NCBI GenBank assembly: GCA_038257845.1
Contig: JBBSQL010000013.1
Coordinates: forward strand, 3,451-67,450
Direction of reading: 5' to 3'
From: JAFDXJ01 sp038257845
Lineage (GTDB): Bacteria > Bacteroidota > Bacteroidia > Chitinophagales > Chitinophagaceae
Length of the DNA stretch: 64,000 bases
In this document: positions 44,682-54,688 of the stretch, piece after piece
How the letters are laid out: each line of letters begins with the position of its first letter
Numbering within the stretch: position 1 is the first letter of the stretch
The notes under the pieces: generated by a model
Database searches by the model: none
The model's input: the letters and a program-made list of their open reading frames with translations, nothing else
What the model was told of the DNA's origin: nothing
Made by a program: the position numbers and the translations under genes

Positions 44682-44713
44682 TTTGCATTTTAACTTCACG
44701 CTGATTATTTTTG
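44682..44713 (+). promoter_or_regulatory. Bacteroidota-type promoter of the LtrA-family gene
   Basis: TTTG (44682-44685), 20 bases, then TATTTTTG (44706-44713) fit TTTG-N20-TAnnTTTG exactly. The ATG begins five bases after the -7 box, so the transcript should have almost no leader. A near-identical promoter precedes the next gene. Confidence 0.75.
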
Positions 44714-44717
44714 TAAA

Positions 44718-45926
44718 ATGACATCTTCCGCAGAAAATGAAAACCATTCCTGGTGGGGGCCACCAAAAAAATTTTCTACGAACGATCAGGAAAGAAAAAT
44801 ATCCTGGCTGGAACTTTTTTTTGACCTGGTATATGTCATTGCCATCTCTACGATTACACATGAAGTAGCACTGCATTTCAGCGTGGACGCTTTGCTTGTT
44901 TATTTTTATCTTTTTGTAATTATTTTTTGGGGCTGGCTCAATAGCAGCCTGTATTATGACCTGCATGGCACGGAAGGCCTGCGGACAAAATTAATGACGC
45001 TCTGGCAAATCCTCATCATTGCTGCACTCATCATTACATTACGCATTGATCCGGCACATGCGGCTTTCAACAGCACCATCGTGTTATTAATTATGCAAAT
45101 CTATATCACTTATCTCTGGTGGAGTGTTGGTATATATGACAAAGATCACCGCAAATTAAATTTACCGTATACCATTTTATACCTCGTTTCATTTGCATGT
45201 ATGTTCGCTACTTTATTCGTTAATGAAGCGAATGCGCGTATATTATTTTATGGCACTTTGTTATTGAATTGTTTACCCCCTTTCGTTTCTTATTTTTTAC
45301 AAAAAACAAAGATCAGCAGCCTTACACTTTCATCCAGTATGACGGAGCGGCTGGGATTATTTACCACGATTGTTTTTGGCGAAGTAATGCTGGGTGTGAT
45401 CAATGGTGTCATCGAATTGAATCAATTGAATACTGAAACCTGGTGGATGTTTATTATTTCCACAGGCATTGTGTTTGCACTTTGGTGGTTATTTTTTACA
45501 GTGGTATCTGATAGAAGATGCAAGGGAGATTTACTGAACAGCAGCATTTTTGAATTACTATTTATTCCCACACTTATTGGTTTGGGTATGCTGGGCGCAT
45601 CCTTCAGCGACTTGTTTAAAAACGCCGGCACACAAGGGTTACAGGCAGAATGGGTCACGCGGACTTTCGGATATTCCATTAGTATATTCCTGCTGGGCAT
45701 TAGTGCCATGATGCCATTATTAATATATAAAAAAAAATTTTTACCATTTAAAAAAATCGCCACAAGTGCGATCATAATCACTGCAATGCTGTTGATTATA
45801 ATTTTCAGTCTTGCCCCGGGGTATGCATTGGTATTCCAATTATTAATCGTGCTCATCCTATTATTAGCATTGATATTATTTTTAAATTTAACCTGGTTTC
45901 GGATGATGAAGTGGGAGAAAAATTAG
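44718..45926 (+). CDS. Low-temperature-requirement A (LtrA) family membrane protein
   Basis: 402-residue polytopic membrane protein with about ten to twelve helices. The N-terminus WLELFFDLVYVIAISTITHE is the LtrA family hallmark, and SSSMTERLGLFTTIVFGEVM in the middle repeats the E-R-x-x-L-F-T-I-x-x-G-E pattern. LtrA was named for cold growth in Listeria; its transport function is not known. It is a single gene, with a well-matched promoter almost touching the start codon. Confidence 0.88.
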   Translation: MTSSAENENHSWWGPPKKFSTNDQERKISWLELFFDLVYVIAISTITHEVALHFSVDALLVYFYLFVIIFWGWLNSSLYYDLHGTEGLRTKLMTLWQILIIAALIITLRIDPAHAAFNSTIVLLIMQIYITYLWWSVGIYDKDHRKLNLPYTILYLVSFACMFATLFVNEANARILFYGTLLLNCLPPFVSYFLQKTKISSLTLSSSMTERLGLFTTIVFGEVMLGVINGVIELNQLNTETWWMFIISTGIVFALWWLFFTVVSDRRCKGDLLNSSIFELLFIPTLIGLGMLGASFSDLFKNAGTQGLQAEWVTRTFGYSISIFLLGISAMMPLLIYKKKFLPFKKIATSAIIITAMLLIIIFSLAPGYALVFQLLIVLILLLALILFLNLTWFRMMKWEKN

Positions 45927-45971
45927 GGAGTAATATTTCATGTGATTTGATAGAGGAAAATAATTATTGCA

Positions 45972-46003
45972 TTTGCATGTTAACCTCATGCTGATTATTT
46001 TTG
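45972..46003 (+). promoter_or_regulatory. Bacteroidota-type promoter, duplicate of the LtrA promoter
   Basis: TTTG (45972-45975), 20 bases, TATTTTTG (45996-46003), with the ATG four bases later. The whole stretch from GCATTTGCAT to TGATTATTTTTG is the same as at 44.68 kb apart from about four substitutions. Confidence 0.75.
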
Positions 46004-46007
46004 TTGA

Positions 46008-46943
46008 ATGAAATTCCTTTTAATAATTATCACCGTACTTATTTGTTTTAACTCGAATGCTCAAAAAAATAAGTATTACGACCTTAACTGGAAACCCAGT
46101 TCTGTTGCGAATGCACGTTTTTATTCAAAAATTATAAAAGCAGATAGCGGCTGGTACCGGCAGGATTATTTTTTTGCCAACAATACTTTACAAATGACCG
46201 GCTTATTTGAGGACCAGGATTGTCTCATTGAAAACGGGTATTTTAAATTTTATTATTTGGGCGGAATCCCCGAAAGCATGGGCCGTTATGTGCATGGAAA
46301 AAAAGAAGGTTTATGGCTGCATTTTTATCCCTATGGAGTAATGAAAGATTCTACAGAATACATGGATGGAAAACCTGCAGGCACTGCATTAAAGTGGTAT
46401 CAAAATGGCTATCTGGCAGACTCTGCTGTTTATAATGCGGATGGAACTGCGTTGGAAATTCAATGGGATTCCAGGGGAAACCTTTCCGGTGCAGGCAGGC
46501 TGAAAGATGGAAAACTGAATGGCCCCTGGCAATTTTTTTATGACTATGGAAGACTTGCCGCACGTGAATCTTATGATACAGGAAAATTGTTGAGCAGGGA
46601 ATATTATGACAAGGAAGGCAATCTCGAAGACACAGCCAGCAAGGATCGCTTGGCCATGTTTCCAGGGGGATTAGATGCCTGGGGAAAATTCATTGCAAAT
46701 AGCATCGGTGATCCCAATACCAATGATGTCAATACTGCATATCATATTACCATGCTTTTATCTGCCACGATTGATGAAGATGGAAATATTATAGAACCAT
46801 ATATCAGTGTGCCGTATGATAATAATTTTGATAAAAAGGCGCTGCAAATTTTTTATGAATCGCCCAAATGGTTGCCGGCCATAAAACATAACCGGCCAGT
46901 CCTGTCGCTGGTTTCACAGCCGGTGAGTTTTGAGGTGAGGTGA
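46008..46943 (+). CDS. Secreted MORN-like (YwqK-type) repeat protein with TonB-C-like end
   Basis: 311 residues with a signal peptide (MKFLLIIITVLICFNSNAQ). The middle has several MORN-2-like repeats of the form GRYVHGKKEGLWLHFYPYG and GRLKDGKLNGPWQFFYDYG. The last 90 residues (DEDGNIIEPYISVPY, FDKKALQIFYESPKWLPAI, SLVSQPVSFEV) look like a TonB C-terminal domain, as in Bacteroidota periplasmic proteins. Function unknown; a cell-envelope binding role is plausible. Its promoter copies that of the preceding gene. Confidence 0.75.
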   Translation: MKFLLIIITVLICFNSNAQKNKYYDLNWKPSSVANARFYSKIIKADSGWYRQDYFFANNTLQMTGLFEDQDCLIENGYFKFYYLGGIPESMGRYVHGKKEGLWLHFYPYGVMKDSTEYMDGKPAGTALKWYQNGYLADSAVYNADGTALEIQWDSRGNLSGAGRLKDGKLNGPWQFFYDYGRLAARESYDTGKLLSREYYDKEGNLEDTASKDRLAMFPGGLDAWGKFIANSIGDPNTNDVNTAYHITMLLSATIDEDGNIIEPYISVPYDNNFDKKALQIFYESPKWLPAIKHNRPVLSLVSQPVSFEVR

Positions 46944-47051
46944 ATAAAAAAGATTAAAGGTGATGGTAGTAAAATATGGGATGTGATTGACAATAAGGTG
47001 GGGATTGTGTGGGAGACGGAGTGAAGAATTGGTAAAATGTAATTATAGAAT

Positions 47052-49427
47052 TTAAATTTGAATACCAAATTTTTTTAATTTCTTGATTGACTCAAAAGCT
47101 TTAATTGAAGCCTGTTCTTTTATATTTTCCTTTTTAGTTATGTTATTAAAAACTGATTTAATATTTTCTAATTCCAAATTATCAAATACTTTAGTTTGAG
47201 TCGCTAAATCTATAATTCTTTTCCATTCATCCTTTGATAAAAGAAGTAATTTATCGTATACAAATTTTATTTCAACGACTTCGTTTTCATCTATATTGGA
47301 TAATAATCTTATTTTATCTGTTAGAGATGGGTTTACATAAATATAGTTAAGAACTTTTTTGCCAAAAGAAATTTCCCTGGGTGTAAGATTTTTGTGTTCC
47401 TTAATCTTTTTTAGTAAATCAAAAGACAACGAAAAATCAAATCCTTCTATTCTGTTTTTGTCTAGGTAGGTTAAAAACCCATCCCAAAATTTCAAACCCA
47501 TTTTTTGAATTTCACTAATTTGGAAAATAGTATCTTCTAAATTATTGGCATCAACTTCCCTTTCGTTTTCTCTGTGTTTTTTTTCTTCTTCTGAAATCAG
47601 ATATTCTTTTAATATTTCTATTAAATTTTCAGAATAACGGGTCGATTTTAAATTATTCCAAGAGGAATCTCTCTTCGCATATTCGGATATCAGAGAATTT
47701 TTTGCAGATAAAACCAAGTGCTCATATACAAAAACCAGAAGCTGTTTAAAATGATTATTCAGATTATCGTCTGTTTCTTGATCCGCATATATTTTCCACA
47801 AATCAAGTCGATTATTAGTCAGAAAATGAAAATAAGAAACCGTATAAGCAACAGCAAAAGATTTGAGATTTGTATCTCCAATAGCATCTGCATTTTTTCT
47901 GCCAAATAATTTGTCTATGATTTTAAAAATAATTGCATTAGCTATTAATTTTCGGTAAAAATTTTCACCTGGTAATTTATTTTTACTAACTAATTCATTT
48001 ATTTTTTTCATGAAAAAAATAAAATTCTTTTGAGAACCTTGTGAGACATGATTTGGTTCTAACTCCCATAAATTGATAAACTTAGCAACATCAGATTTCA
48101 CAAATTTTAGTTGTGGTGGATTTTGTTCTTTAAATACTCTTTGATGAGTATGTGTTTGTTTATTTAGCGTCTCTCTATACTGTCCATTTGTACGTTCAAA
48201 ATACCATAAACGTGATTGACTCCTATTTTCGGGGTTAATTACATATTTTTTTCGAGAAAGATTTTCTATCTGTATAAAATATAGATTATTAGAAGTTAAA
48301 TCCAGTTCCGATACTTTGTTCTGACTATTTGCAAATCGTGAAATGTTGGGAACCTCTTTAATTTTCTGCTCTTTATCTTTTATAACTGTTAGTTTCATCT
48401 GAACAAAAATTTTACTCAAATCAGCATCTTTAAACTTTTTTTGCGTGTGATAAAGTGATGCCGTAGTTTGCCCCCCATTCACTATCTGAAAATCATTTAA
48501 TCTGGAAATTACTAATTGATTATCAACTATCTCTGTTACTACACTTTCAGCCGTTGTTGTAATTCCATTGTTATATGGTAAGAACATTTGCGGTTTATTT
48601 CGGATTGTATCTCTTATACCTTTATTAAATTTTCCTGCTTGTCCTAAAAAAGCACGAACGTTACTTTCTAACAACTCATTGGAATATTCCTTATATAATT
48701 TTGCCAAAACTTCGCCTGGAATAATTGCTAAATAACAATCATATAAATCATCTATTTCAGGAACTTTCAGACATTGTAAACCATCTCCATTTTCAGTAAA
48801 TTTTTTAATATCAATTTCTATTGGCTCATGTGTACTGTTAGATTCATTAATTTTAAATAATCTTGAGATGTCCCAGGTGTGGACAAAAACATCGATATCA
48901 TTTATTAGAATTTTTTCTTTTTCGTGATTCGAAAAGCCATTTATTAAAAAATAAACATTAATTCTATCAAATTCTTTTCCCTGTTTGCCAATTATCTTGA
49001 TCAATTCATATAATTCTGCATGTGATTTGTCAATGTAATCAATATGGCGTTTTAAAGCTGAATTTATAAACCGCTTAATCTGATTCAGTGATTTTGTATA
49101 TTCATCCTTGGTAATATTATATTCATAACTATCAGTTTTGTAGTAAGTAATAAACAAATCAAGAGTTTCGAAAGATGCTTTGTTGTTTTCGTCATTGAAC
49201 AAATCTTTAAGACAATAGCCGTTAATTTTCCAATCAATACCCCCTTGACTGTTAGGATGAATATAAGACAAAACTCTTGCTCCTTCAGATTTCCCTATGG
49301 ATTCAAAAACTTCAATGCAGTATTCTGTAAATTTATCTTCAAAACTTGCTCCCTCTCCATCAGAATACACCAAAGAAGCCACATCTGATTTGAGTTCTTC
49401 AATATAACTTTGTAAAGCTCTTTCCAT
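47052..49427 (-). CDS. AIPR (abortive infection phage resistance) family protein
   Basis: 791 residues, last gene of the defence operon. The AIPR core is seen near residues 270-340: FLPYNNGITTTAESV followed by NDFQIVNGGQTTASLYHTQK. The N-terminal part has FEDKFTEYCIEVFESIGKSE and NSQGGIDWKINGY, which looks like a restriction-type helical/beta fold with an acidic site. AIPR proteins are linked to abortive infection and occur with Z1 and DUF4420 proteins; the biochemical role is not settled. Three bases separate it from the DUF4420 gene. Its codons look richer in A/T than those of the housekeeping neighbours. Confidence 0.85.
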   Translation of the reverse strand: MERALQSYIEELKSDVASLVYSDGEGASFEDKFTEYCIEVFESIGKSEGARVLSYIHPNSQGGIDWKINGYCLKDLFNDENNKASFETLDLFITYYKTDSYEYNITKDEYTKSLNQIKRFINSALKRHIDYIDKSHAELYELIKIIGKQGKEFDRINVYFLINGFSNHEKEKILINDIDVFVHTWDISRLFKINESNSTHEPIEIDIKKFTENGDGLQCLKVPEIDDLYDCYLAIIPGEVLAKLYKEYSNELLESNVRAFLGQAGKFNKGIRDTIRNKPQMFLPYNNGITTTAESVVTEIVDNQLVISRLNDFQIVNGGQTTASLYHTQKKFKDADLSKIFVQMKLTVIKDKEQKIKEVPNISRFANSQNKVSELDLTSNNLYFIQIENLSRKKYVINPENRSQSRLWYFERTNGQYRETLNKQTHTHQRVFKEQNPPQLKFVKSDVAKFINLWELEPNHVSQGSQKNFIFFMKKINELVSKNKLPGENFYRKLIANAIIFKIIDKLFGRKNADAIGDTNLKSFAVAYTVSYFHFLTNNRLDLWKIYADQETDDNLNNHFKQLLVFVYEHLVLSAKNSLISEYAKRDSSWNNLKSTRYSENLIEILKEYLISEEEKKHRENEREVDANNLEDTIFQISEIQKMGLKFWDGFLTYLDKNRIEGFDFSLSFDLLKKIKEHKNLTPREISFGKKVLNYIYVNPSLTDKIRLLSNIDENEVVEIKFVYDKLLLLSKDEWKRIIDLATQTKVFDNLELENIKSVFNNITKKENIKEQASIKAFESIKKLKKFGIQI

Positions 49428-49430
49428 TAA

Positions 49431-50399
49431 TTAAATCTTTTGAATAATTTTCTCTTCTTCTGTAATAAATTTTTCTGCAGCAGAAAGTTCTATAAAATAT
49501 GATGCATTGTAAACTCCTAATGGGAGATCATCCTTTATTATTTTTGGAAAATCAGAACTAACAGTAAAAATAAAAGCCTTTTTTACTAAATACATTGTAT
49601 TATAATGTTCTCTGTCTTCATCAACATATCCTATTAGTAATAATCTTTCGTTGAAGTATTTAAGCTCGTCAAAATTTAAGGAAATTCTTTCTCTCATTTG
49701 AGCAACCAAAGAATTTAGAGAAAACCCATTTTCCTTTACCTCTTCAACTGTATATAAAAACAAAAATAATTCACTTAAACTTTGAGTATCTAATTGCCTC
49801 TCGGATGTAATTTTAATTTTCGGATGTTTTGACGAAGTAAATTTTATTTCAATTCCCACTGAACCGAAAACGAAATCTTTATCTTCAAAATCAGGACCAG
49901 TCCAGGCGTTTAAAATACTTGTAAACGGTTTTTGATTCTCTGATGACCAATTAATAAATAATAATTCTCCGATCAATCCTTTTTGCTGTTCAGTTGTCAA
50001 CCCGCTGTAGTTCATTTTATCAAAAAGTTTTTTCCATTTTGATATTACATTTAGTGTTGTTGTCACTGCTTCATTTTCTGTAACATTTTCAAAAATATCC
50101 TCCAGTATATTTTGAATGAACAATGAAAATATATCTTTCAAATCGTTATCCAAAAGATAGATATTTAGCTCAAATGTGTTTTCAGTTTCAAAAGAAAAAA
50201 TGGCAACTCCTTTAAAACGATAGTTTTTCAGTTCAGGGATTCCTACTTTTTTTGAAACAGACATAATGTACAGAAGTTGCCCCGTAATGTTATTAGTAGC
50301 CGCATAACAATTTAAATGCGGAATATCTTCAATTTTCGTTTTTATGATTATATCGCCTGTTGGTTTCTGAGTATCCCAGATTGCATTGATGTTTACCAT
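49431..50399 (-). CDS. PD-(D/E)XK motif protein (DUF4420)
   Basis: 322 residues. The central segment GLIGELLFINWSSENQ, then WTGPDFEDKDFVFGSVGIEIKFTS gives a PD-(D/E)XK nuclease pattern: Glu in the helix (GEL), Asp in FEDKDF and Glu-x-Lys in IEIKFT. Proteins with DUF4420 occur next to Z1 proteins and MORC-type ATPases in restriction systems; this is the likely DNA-cutting subunit (inference). It lies three bases after the Z1 gene and three before the AIPR gene. Confidence 0.85.
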   Translation of the reverse strand: MVNINAIWDTQKPTGDIIIKTKIEDIPHLNCYAATNNITGQLLYIMSVSKKVGIPELKNYRFKGVAIFSFETENTFELNIYLLDNDLKDIFSLFIQNILEDIFENVTENEAVTTTLNVISKWKKLFDKMNYSGLTTEQQKGLIGELLFINWSSENQKPFTSILNAWTGPDFEDKDFVFGSVGIEIKFTSSKHPKIKITSERQLDTQSLSELFLFLYTVEEVKENGFSLNSLVAQMRERISLNFDELKYFNERLLLIGYVDEDREHYNTMYLVKKAFIFTVSSDFPKIIKDDLPLGVYNASYFIELSAAEKFITEEEKIIQKI

Positions 50400-50402
50400 A
50401 GT

Positions 50403-53231
50403 CTATTCATTTTCTGCATTAGGTGAATCATCATCTTCTTGGGGTTCATCATTAAAATTATCAAAAATTGTAGTTGTGTAAGATGTTTTTACCTCATTTT
50501 CAATTTTAGGAAAATGAAGACTGTAACCAATAATAGGAATACCATTATCTACATTGGGCGTTCCTCTTTCATCTAATCCGTAAATTAAAAGAAGTCCTTT
50601 TTTTTCTTTTTCTCTTTGAATTTTAATCTCATCATTCTTTTTCAAGTCTGAAACCATCAGGTCGACCTGACGGTCGACAGTAGTATCAATCTGATTTTTA
50701 GAGATATGATAAAATTCGCCATTTCTATTCAATTGCTGATTACGAACACTGCATCCTAATTCAATATTCTGATGTCCTATTTTGATTTCATAAGTTTTCA
50801 ACTTTGAATTTTTAGCTCTCTCTCCTTTTTTTGAGCCACCCTTGAAGTCAATAAAAACATCATTGTCAGTATTTGAAACAATAACTACTGCCCATTCTTT
50901 AATTTCACTTTGAGTCAATACATATTCTCCCAGTTTTGCATTTTTAATTTTCAGCAAATCAATTCTGTAGTTATCTAAAAATGTTGCAATTTTTTCTTTA
51001 TCAAAATCTTTTATCAGAACATATTTTGGGATGCTATCGCTTTCCTTATGTTTTATTATAACAAATGAATGGTCGCCAATTTCTAATAATGATTGCAAAT
51101 TTTTAAAGTTATTCTGGATTGCACTTTTTGTTTTAAGCAATTGATAGGTTTGTGGGTTTGTCCCGGAAAATGATATATCAATATTTTTGGAAAAATTAAG
51201 TTTAGCCAAACTTGTAATAGTCATTAAGCCATGATGATTTCTAACCTTTAGTCTGAAATCTTTTGGGCGTTGATGTGACGCTGTCATTTCATCAAAATCA
51301 TTACGCATTTCTTCAGTTGCCATTGTGATATGATTGAACCATTCAAAAATCTGATCTGTTGTAAACAATCTGCACAAATCAACATAACCTGGTCGATAAC
51401 CAAACCAACGACCCATTTGCATCAACGAATCATACATTTTAGTGGTTCGCAAATAATAACTTACTGATAATCCTTCCAAGGTTATTCCTCTTGACAATCT
51501 GCTCCCTCCAACGGCGATAACAGACAAGCCTTTTGCGTGTCTGTTGTAATCAATTTCTTCAATGTTATGGTATTCCAAATTGGTTGTTGAATGAGTCCCG
51601 TGAACAGAACGAACATCTATTTTTGAAACCGCTTTTTTGAGTTCCTGTTTAACTTCTTCCCAAGATTGTTGTTTAATTCGTATGTCTTTATAATCTAAAT
51701 TTTCCAAAACATTATCTGTCGTTGGAATGAAATCTGTTACATACAATTCTTTCAGTTCTTTTAAAATAATGTCATCTTCACTTCTGATTGCATTTGCATA
51801 TTCCTTTGTCTTTTCATTTACCAGATACGCAACCCTGTCAATCCATTTCACCAATAATGCAACATGAATAAGCATCGAATTATTTTTATTTTCGTGACCC
51901 CTTAATCTGCGTATAGCACAAGTCAGTATGAATGATTTTATGGCACGTTCCAAACTTGGTGGAAGATATTCCGGCAAATTTTCTTTGTTGAATTTGTTGA
52001 CGGTTTTAAAAAAGGGAGGGTCAAAATCATCTATCTCACGGAAAATATCTAATGGCTCATTCTCATTTCCATTTGGATTTTCAAGACCAAAAATTTTTGC
52101 AGCACCAATATAATTGGTTGGTGCCTTTATATTAACAATGAAATCTCTTGGGAATAAATCTTCCCCAATTTTATATCCTTTCCCTTTGACAATGGTTGTT
52201 AGCTCTTCATTATGTTCTTGTGAAATAAATAAATTTGCATAGGGTGTTGCTGTATAACCAATAAAAGTATTCTGATTGAATAAGTTCAACAGGGTTCTTA
52301 TCAAACGGTTGATAGTTTTTATATCTTCAATACTTTTAGAAGCATTTACCGAAGCTGAATCAGCCTCATCGTCAATAATTAATGCAGGAACATCAAAAAG
52401 CTTTGGCGAGCCATCAACAATTTTGGCATTTACATCTTTAGAAAACCAATCAATTAGGTTTTCGAGTATGCTTTTATTTTTCTTTATTACAAATACAACA
52501 GGATTTTTCCCTATCGGTATATTTAATCTGTTAGCAACCGCTTGACTGAAATCTCCTTCATCATTATTTTTATAATAGGAAGATGTCAAAGAATAAATAT
52601 CAGTATTTACACTATACTTCCCAACTCCGATAATCTTATTTTCTCCTTTGTTGTTGATAAAAGCAGAACTGTTTCTTCCAATATAACCCGAATCTATCCT
52701 TTCTTGTGTTTGTCTTCTCAACGAACTAATTGTACCAGCAATAACAATTATTATCTTGTAACCTGCATCAGTAGCTTTATTAATTAATCCAACATAATTG
52801 GAAGTCTTTCCTGATTGTACATGTCCTACAACCATTCCGCGTCTATCCCAAGAATTACCATCTTTTGGATTGACGCATTTGTCTAATATTTTATTTGTAA
52901 AATCATCTAAATCATTAACAGGAAAAGACGGGTCGTTTTCCGACATATACAATTTGTATCTGTTCCATAACTCAAAGTTGATGTTAGCTTTTTCGTCATT
53001 CAGCCAAGGTTCCACATCATCAGATAATATCGTAATTTCTCCTTTCCCTACACTGAAATCTGCACACAATATCTCAAACAACTCTTGCTTGTCAAACATT
53101 TCTCCTTCAATTATATTGATAGCTGAGGCCTTTTCTATTATACTTAAAAGAACGTCATCAGTAATTTCTCCTTGGTGTAATCCTAACAATGTATGTGATA
53201 TGGCTCTTGCTGATTGTAGTAAATTATTCAT
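50403..53231 (-). CDS. Z1-domain superfamily II helicase-like protein
   Basis: 942 residues. Helicase motor motifs are visible: Walker A in GHVQSGKTSNYVGLIN (about 130-145), Walker B LIIDDEAD (about 284-291), FIGYTATPYANLF (motif III-like), and the Z1 domain with AVGGSRLSRGITLEGLSVSY and MQMGRWFGYRPGY (motif VI-like, arginine fingers). Z1 proteins are ATP-dependent motors in methyltransferase-linked defence operons. The start overlaps the MORC gene stop by four bases. Probably the translocase of the restriction complex (inference). Confidence 0.88.
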   Translation of the reverse strand: MNNLLQSARAISHTLLGLHQGEITDDVLLSIIEKASAINIIEGEMFDKQELFEILCADFSVGKGEITILSDDVEPWLNDEKANINFELWNRYKLYMSENDPSFPVNDLDDFTNKILDKCVNPKDGNSWDRRGMVVGHVQSGKTSNYVGLINKATDAGYKIIIVIAGTISSLRRQTQERIDSGYIGRNSSAFINNKGENKIIGVGKYSVNTDIYSLTSSYYKNNDEGDFSQAVANRLNIPIGKNPVVFVIKKNKSILENLIDWFSKDVNAKIVDGSPKLFDVPALIIDDEADSASVNASKSIEDIKTINRLIRTLLNLFNQNTFIGYTATPYANLFISQEHNEELTTIVKGKGYKIGEDLFPRDFIVNIKAPTNYIGAAKIFGLENPNGNENEPLDIFREIDDFDPPFFKTVNKFNKENLPEYLPPSLERAIKSFILTCAIRRLRGHENKNNSMLIHVALLVKWIDRVAYLVNEKTKEYANAIRSEDDIILKELKELYVTDFIPTTDNVLENLDYKDIRIKQQSWEEVKQELKKAVSKIDVRSVHGTHSTTNLEYHNIEEIDYNRHAKGLSVIAVGGSRLSRGITLEGLSVSYYLRTTKMYDSLMQMGRWFGYRPGYVDLCRLFTTDQIFEWFNHITMATEEMRNDFDEMTASHQRPKDFRLKVRNHHGLMTITSLAKLNFSKNIDISFSGTNPQTYQLLKTKSAIQNNFKNLQSLLEIGDHSFVIIKHKESDSIPKYVLIKDFDKEKIATFLDNYRIDLLKIKNAKLGEYVLTQSEIKEWAVVIVSNTDNDVFIDFKGGSKKGERAKNSKLKTYEIKIGHQNIELGCSVRNQQLNRNGEFYHISKNQIDTTVDRQVDLMVSDLKKNDEIKIQREKEKKGLLLIYGLDERGTPNVDNGIPIIGYSLHFPKIENEVKTSYTTTIFDNFNDEPQEDDDSPNAENE

Positions 53232-54688
53232 TTTAGATATTCATTGATTAATGGGAATAAGTTGAAAGGTGTAGCACACATTATTTGTTGTTTCGCCAGC
53301 GATTCTGGTATTCCTTGTGATATATGTATTTTGTATAATTCAACAGCCAGACCTATTAATTCATCACTTGGATTTTCAGAATATTTTTCCAATTCGTGAA
53401 AGGCAGGGTCTTCGTTTTGATTACTCAGAATCAACTCAATTGGAACATTGTCTTCCAGTAATTTCAATGCTCTTGCAGTTAGGTTATTATGTTCTTTAAG
53501 CAGTGAATTGATAATCGGATGTTTTCTATTAATCTTATATTTTTTAATCCCTTCCCTTGTGATTTCGTCTTTCCACAAAGGCTCATGATTAATTTTATTA
53601 ATTTCAGAAAACGTCTTTTGTCCACGCCAGTTGTATATTTTGGCAGACTTCATAATTGCTATTTTTGCAATTCTTGTAAGCTCTCTTCTGATTTCAATTG
53701 GTGGTATTGCTGTTGATTTCTTAATATCCAGATTCCAGTTAAAATCATTTTCATTTGAAAAATTGATAGCTATCCGCGCAAGTTTTGAATAATCACGTTT
53801 CTTTTCTAAACCAAGCCAGTCACCTGCCACCAATAATCTATCGCCACGATAAATATAAAATCCTTGTTCTTGAAACCAACCAAGTGATCCTCCGGAATTT
53901 TCATAATTCTCCTTTCCAATCTCAGACATATGAGGCAGAATAAAGTAAGTGATCTCAACATTGCCAAATTTTTCAGGCAAGCCCATTTCGGGTTTTGGAT
54001 TTAAATTCAGTAAAAAAGGATTGAATGGTTGAACCGCTTCATTTTGAAAGAATATCTTTACTCTTTTACTTTCTATAAATTTGTGAAAGACTAAACTTAA
54101 ATGTTGTCGCACAATCTGCATTTCCTGATAAAAAGCATTTTTCACACTAAAATTATCAATTTCAGAATTGCCCACAATTCTGTCAAGTTTTTCCCATAAA
54201 ACTAATGTGCCGGATTTGTTTTTATCAATTTTATCAATAAAAGAATTGTCAGAAACATAATCTAATAATTGCCACTCATTTACTTCATTAATAAAATCAA
54301 TATCCCAGCATCTTTTGATTACAGAATAATTTTCTCGTTTTGAAATACATGTCAGCCTTTTGCATTGTGAGAATGAAGCAGTTTTTAATCCCATCCCAAA
54401 ACGACCCAAGTCATTTTCCTTTCTTACTTCTTCAGGGTCTTTGCTGCCAGGTGTCATTGCAAGTACCAATTCCTCTTTATTCATTCCTCTTCCGTTGTCC
54501 AAAATTAAAATGAAGGAATCCTTGCCTTTCCACTTAAATTCGATATGGATCTCATTAGCATTAGCAGAGATACTATTATCAATTATATCTGCAATTGCAG
54601 TTGATAGATTATAACCAAAACTTCTGTATGAATTGATTGTTGATTTAGGATTTGGTTTTGCTATTTCGGCTCTTACATATGGCATCAT
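53228..54688 (-). CDS. MORC/Hsp90-type (GHKL) ATPase of a restriction system
   Basis: 486 residues. The N-terminal GHKL ATPase has the N box in AIADIIDNSISANA (Asn38), G1 DNGRGM (64-69) and G2 GRFGMGLKTASFSQ (95-108), as in MORC proteins and MutL. Domain S5-like and helical regions follow. Prokaryotic MORC homologues were described by Iyer, Abhiman and Aravind in predicted restriction-modification operons with methyltransferases and helicases. Four-base overlaps with both neighbours make a fixed stoichiometric complex likely. Confidence 0.88.
   Translation of the reverse strand: MMPYVRAEIAKPNPKSTINSYRSFGYNLSTAIADIIDNSISANANEIHIEFKWKGKDSFILILDNGRGMNKEELVLAMTPGSKDPEEVRKENDLGRFGMGLKTASFSQCKRLTCISKRENYSVIKRCWDIDFINEVNEWQLLDYVSDNSFIDKIDKNKSGTLVLWEKLDRIVGNSEIDNFSVKNAFYQEMQIVRQHLSLVFHKFIESKRVKIFFQNEAVQPFNPFLLNLNPKPEMGLPEKFGNVEITYFILPHMSEIGKENYENSGGSLGWFQEQGFYIYRGDRLLVAGDWLGLEKKRDYSKLARIAINFSNENDFNWNLDIKKSTAIPPIEIRRELTRIAKIAIMKSAKIYNWRGQKTFSEINKINHEPLWKDEITREGIKKYKINRKHPIINSLLKEHNNLTARALKLLEDNVPIELILSNQNEDPAFHELEKYSENPSDELIGLAVELYKIHISQGIPESLAKQQIMCATPFNLFPLINEYLK

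Noticed and set aside
50652..50680. CAGGTCGACCTG palindrome plus a second GTCGAC inside the Z1 gene
   Set aside because: Considered as a regulatory or methylation site, but it is in frame (VDRQVDLM) and could simply be coding sequence.
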